Positions 6,548-8,650 of a stretch of DNA of 8,650 nucleotides are shown here, in pieces. The DNA is from Clostridiales bacterium UBA1779 (lineage in GTDB: Bacteria; Bacillota; Clostridia; Oscillospirales; CAG-272). Location: contig DCGL01000155.1 of the NCBI GenBank assembly GCA_002314565.1, positions 12,304 through 20,953 of the forward strand. The letters are read 5' to 3'. Made by a program: the position numbers and the translations under genes. Each line of letters opens with the position of its first letter. Position 1 is the stretch's first letter. The notes below the pieces were generated by a model that saw only the letters and a program-made list of their open reading frames with translations, was not told the origin of the DNA and ran no database searches.

Positions 6548-8504
6548 AAAAAACGTTCAGAATGAAATGCCGCAGGAAAAGCCGAAGGGAAGACCGGGCC
6601 TTGATTTCAAAATTCTCGCAAGAGTTTTCAGAATGCTCGTCAAGTCCGCTCCCGTTATGGTTCCCGTCATCGTAGCCTGCATAATTTTCTGCTCAATATG
6701 CGCCGTAATGCCCGCCGTTTTCCAGCAGAAGGTCATTGCCATCATTGAAGAGGCACTTGACAACGGCTGGACCTGGGAATATTCGAAGTCGCTGATTATC
6801 CCTGTTGTACTCCTTCTTATATCCTTCTACGTGCTGAACATAGTGTCCCAGACCGCATACAGACTGATGATTGCGACCGTGACACAGGGCTTCCTTGCAA
6901 AGACCCGTAAGGAAATGTTCGAGAAGATGCAGAATCTTCCCATCAGCTACTTCGACACTCACAAGCACGGCGATATTATGAGTACGTATACGAACGATAT
7001 CGACACCCTGCGCGAGCTTGTGTCACAGGCGTTTCCTCAGCTTTTGACCTCCGGCATGATTGTCGTCGGAGTATTCTGCATTATGCTGTATTACAGTATC
7101 TGGCTTGCGCTTATCGTCGTGGCCGGGGTTCTTGCAATGCTTGCCGTTTCCGGAAAGCTCGGCGGAGGCTCCGCCAAGTATTTCATCAGAGCTCAGAAGT
7201 CTATGGGTAAAACCGAGGGCTTCATTCAGGAAATGATGAACGGCCAGAAGGTCGTCAAGGTTTTCACTCACGAAAAGGCCTGTGTGCAGGATTTCGACAA
7301 GATTAACGACGCACTTTACGAAGACAACTATAGGGCACACGCCTACGCAAACACTCTCGGACCGATTATTATGAATATCGGCAACCTGCTTTATGTAATT
7401 ACCGCAACGGTCGGCGGAGTTCTGCTTCTTGCAAAGGTTCCCAATCCCTCAATTCAGTCGCTTCTGAACGGCGTGGGTCTCGGGGTTCTCACCATCGATA
7501 TCGTAATTCCTTTCCTGAATATGACGAAGCAGTTCACCGGAAACGTAAACCAGCTGGCTCAGCAGGTAAACACGATTGCCATGGCGTCTGCCGGAGCAAA
7601 ACGCGTTTTTGAGCTTATGGATACCGTTCCCGAAGCCGATGACGGCTACGTAACTCTTGTCAACTGCGAAATCGCAGCCGACGGCACAATCACCGAAACG
7701 GATAAGCACACCGGACACTGGGCATGGAAGCATCCGCACCAGGCTGACGGAACCGTCACCTATACCGAGCTTAAGGGCGACGTCCGTCTTACCGACGTCG
7801 ATTTCGAGTACGTTCCCGGCAAACAGGTGCTTTATGACGTATCGGTTTACGCCGAACCCGGTCAGAAGGTTGCTTTCGTCGGTGCAACGGGAGCCGGAAA
7901 GACGACGATTACCAACCTTATCAACCGTTTCTACGATATTGCCGACGGAAAAATCCGTTACGACGGAATCAACGTAAACAAGATAAAAAAGAGCGACCTG
8001 CGCCGCTCACTCGGTATTGTTCTTCAGGACACCAACCTCTTTACCGGCAGCGTTATGGACAACATCCGCTACGGTAAACTCGATGCCACCGACGAAGAAT
8101 GCATCGCAGCCGCAAAGCTTGCCGGAGCCGACGACTTCATCACAAGACTTCCCGGCGGATACAATACGGAGCTTTCAAACAACGGTGCCAACCTGTCACA
8201 GGGACAGAGACAGCTTATCGCCATTGCCCGCTGCGCCGTTGCCGATCCTCCCGTTATGATTCTCGATGAGGCGACCTCCTCAATCGATACCCGTACCGAG
8301 GCCATCGTTCAGAGAGGTATGGACAAGCTGATGGAGGGCAGAACGACCTTCGTCATTGCCCACCGTCTCTCAACCGTCCGCAACTCGGACGTCATCATGG
8401 TACTTGACCACGGCCATATCATCGAACGCGGCAACCACGAAAAGCTCATCGCCGAAAAAGGCACTTACTACAGACTTTACACCGGAGCCTTCGAGCTCGA
8501 ATAA
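6537..8504 (+). CDS. ABC exporter subunit with consensus ATP site (LmrD/BmrD/TM288-like)
   Basis: The 655-aa half-transporter has a charged N-terminal extension (about 1-30), six membrane segments (about 37-62, 86-108, two within 172-204, 273-299 and 309-329), and a nucleotide-binding domain from about 410. Walker A is GATGAGKTT (K455), Q-loop Q497, Walker B MILDE with catalytic E578, and the H-loop H609 is intact. The signature is LSQGQ (553-557) rather than LSGGQ, which is common in the consensus-site partner because this signature faces the degenerate site. The coupling segment YFDTHKHGDIMSTYTNDID is typical. Between membrane and ATPase domains lies an insert (about 362-413) with HTGHWAWKHPHQ, which I recall from clostridial members of this group. 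It is translationally coupled to the first ABC gene by overlap and followed by a terminator. Together the two would form one multidrug-type exporter. Confidence 0.95.
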   Translation: MKTEKNVQNEMPQEKPKGRPGLDFKILARVFRMLVKSAPVMVPVIVACIIFCSICAVMPAVFQQKVIAIIEEALDNGWTWEYSKSLIIPVVLLLISFYVLNIVSQTAYRLMIATVTQGFLAKTRKEMFEKMQNLPISYFDTHKHGDIMSTYTNDIDTLRELVSQAFPQLLTSGMIVVGVFCIMLYYSIWLALIVVAGVLAMLAVSGKLGGGSAKYFIRAQKSMGKTEGFIQEMMNGQKVVKVFTHEKACVQDFDKINDALYEDNYRAHAYANTLGPIIMNIGNLLYVITATVGGVLLLAKVPNPSIQSLLNGVGLGVLTIDIVIPFLNMTKQFTGNVNQLAQQVNTIAMASAGAKRVFELMDTVPEADDGYVTLVNCEIAADGTITETDKHTGHWAWKHPHQADGTVTYTELKGDVRLTDVDFEYVPGKQVLYDVSVYAEPGQKVAFVGATGAGKTTITNLINRFYDIADGKIRYDGINVNKIKKSDLRRSLGIVLQDTNLFTGSVMDNIRYGKLDATDEECIAAAKLAGADDFITRLPGGYNTELSNNGANLSQGQRQLIAIARCAVADPPVMILDEATSSIDTRTEAIVQRGMDKLMEGRTTFVIAHRLSTVRNSDVIMVLDHGHIIERGNHEKLIAEKGTYYRLYTGAFELE

Positions 8505-8510
8505 AAAAGC

Positions 8511-8540
8511 CGCAGAGGGGATTTTCCCCTCTGCGTTTTA
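8511..8540 (+). terminator. Intrinsic terminator of the ABC exporter operon
   Basis: A perfect 10-bp GC-rich stem (8511-8520 with 8526-8535) has an ATTTT loop, followed by TTTTAT and preceded by six A. It begins 6 bp after the stop codon at 8504. The A tract could let it work weakly on the other strand. Confidence 0.92.
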
Positions 8541-8563
8541 TCTGACAGGGTTATCTGACAGGG
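8538..8563 (+). repeat. Tandem 13-bp direct repeat
   Basis: TTATCTGACAGGG occurs twice with no gap, at 8538-8550 and 8551-8563. It starts within the terminator tail. It contains no gene and opens the repeat-rich right edge of the window. Confidence 0.8.
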
Positions 8564-8570
8564 GGTGTGA

Positions 8571-8609
8571 GCGGTACCTGAGAACAGTCCGGGGGACTGT
8601 TCGAACCGC
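8571..8609. repeat. Nested hairpin, palindromic intergenic element
   Basis: GAACAGTCC (8582-8590) and GGACTGTTC (8594-8602) pair perfectly around GGG. An outer stem GCGGT (8571-8575) with ACCGC (8605-8609) encloses them, with an internal loop of 6 nt on one side and 2 nt on the other. No T tract follows, so it is not an intrinsic terminator. It looks like a dispersed palindromic element. Confidence 0.65.
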
Positions 8610-8610
8610 G

Positions 8611-8650
8611 AACCGACCGACCCGCGGGGAGACCGTTTCTTTTGTCATCT
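8611..8650 (+). repeat. REP-like sequence at the window edge
   Basis: The palindrome CCCGCGGG (8621-8628) leads into GGGGAGACCGTTTC and then TTTTGTCATCT, running off the window. The GGGGA / ACCGTTTCT / TTTTGTCA layout resembles RAYT-associated repeats in Firmicutes and, loosely, the unit at 2051-2090. No open reading frame is seen here. The assignment rests on resemblance only. Confidence 0.4.

Noticed and set aside
1..8650. tRNA, rRNA, CRISPR array, complete insertion sequence, phage or toxin-antitoxin genes
   Set aside because: I looked for them on both strands and saw none. All gaps between genes are under 200 bp and are accounted for by promoters, terminators and short repeats.

Overview
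The window looks like chromosomal DNA of an anaerobic Firmicute, most likely a gut Clostridia of the Oscillospirales/Ruminococcaceae kind. This is inferred from strong GGAGG-type ribosome binding sites, SigA-type promoters with TATAAT boxes, roughly balanced base composition, and proteins of clostridial style (GH127 with ETCVTV and GCCASI motifs, an ABC exporter pair with WAWKHPH, Thr/Glu/Ser-rich surface linkers). No taxonomic marker is present, so the assignment is soft.

Layout, left to right. (1) Positions 1-56 hold the last 17 codons of an unidentified + strand gene. It is followed 13 bp later by a cytoplasmic GH127 (DUF1680) beta-L-arabinofuranosidase-type glycosidase, 70-2004, probably in the same transcript. 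(2) Positions 2005-2130 separate convergent genes and hold a perfect 19-bp inverted repeat plus a second, related hairpin, which look like a REP-type repeat. (3) On the - strand, a membrane-bound O-acyltransferase (MBOAT, 4625-3234) is followed by an anchored extracytoplasmic SGNH/GDSL hydrolase (3177-2131). This is a two-gene module of the kind that O-acetylates surface polysaccharides. (4) Positions 4626-4795 form a divergent promoter region. Each direction has a good SigA promoter with 17-bp spacing and an identical 10-base stretch around its -10 box, and a terminator-like hairpin lies between them. (5) On the + strand, two overlapping genes (4796-6547 and 6537-8504) encode a heterodimeric type IV ABC exporter of the LmrCD/BmrCD/TM287-288 class, with one degenerate and one consensus ATP site. 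An intrinsic terminator follows at 8511-8540. (6) The right edge (8538-8650) is packed with short repeats and hairpins whose end resembles RAYT-associated REP sequence.

How the genes work together: the MBOAT would move an acyl group across the membrane and the SGNH protein would transfer it to (or remove it from) an external glycan. The ABC pair would export a drug, lipid or peptide. The two envelope-related operons share a compact intergenic region and could be co-regulated, but nothing in the sequence proves a link. The GH127 operon is independent. I see no clear undescribed system. The most unusual material is in the intergenic repeats and the divergent promoter region. Several gene starts are moved here from the longest open frame on the basis of ribosome binding sites and promoters.
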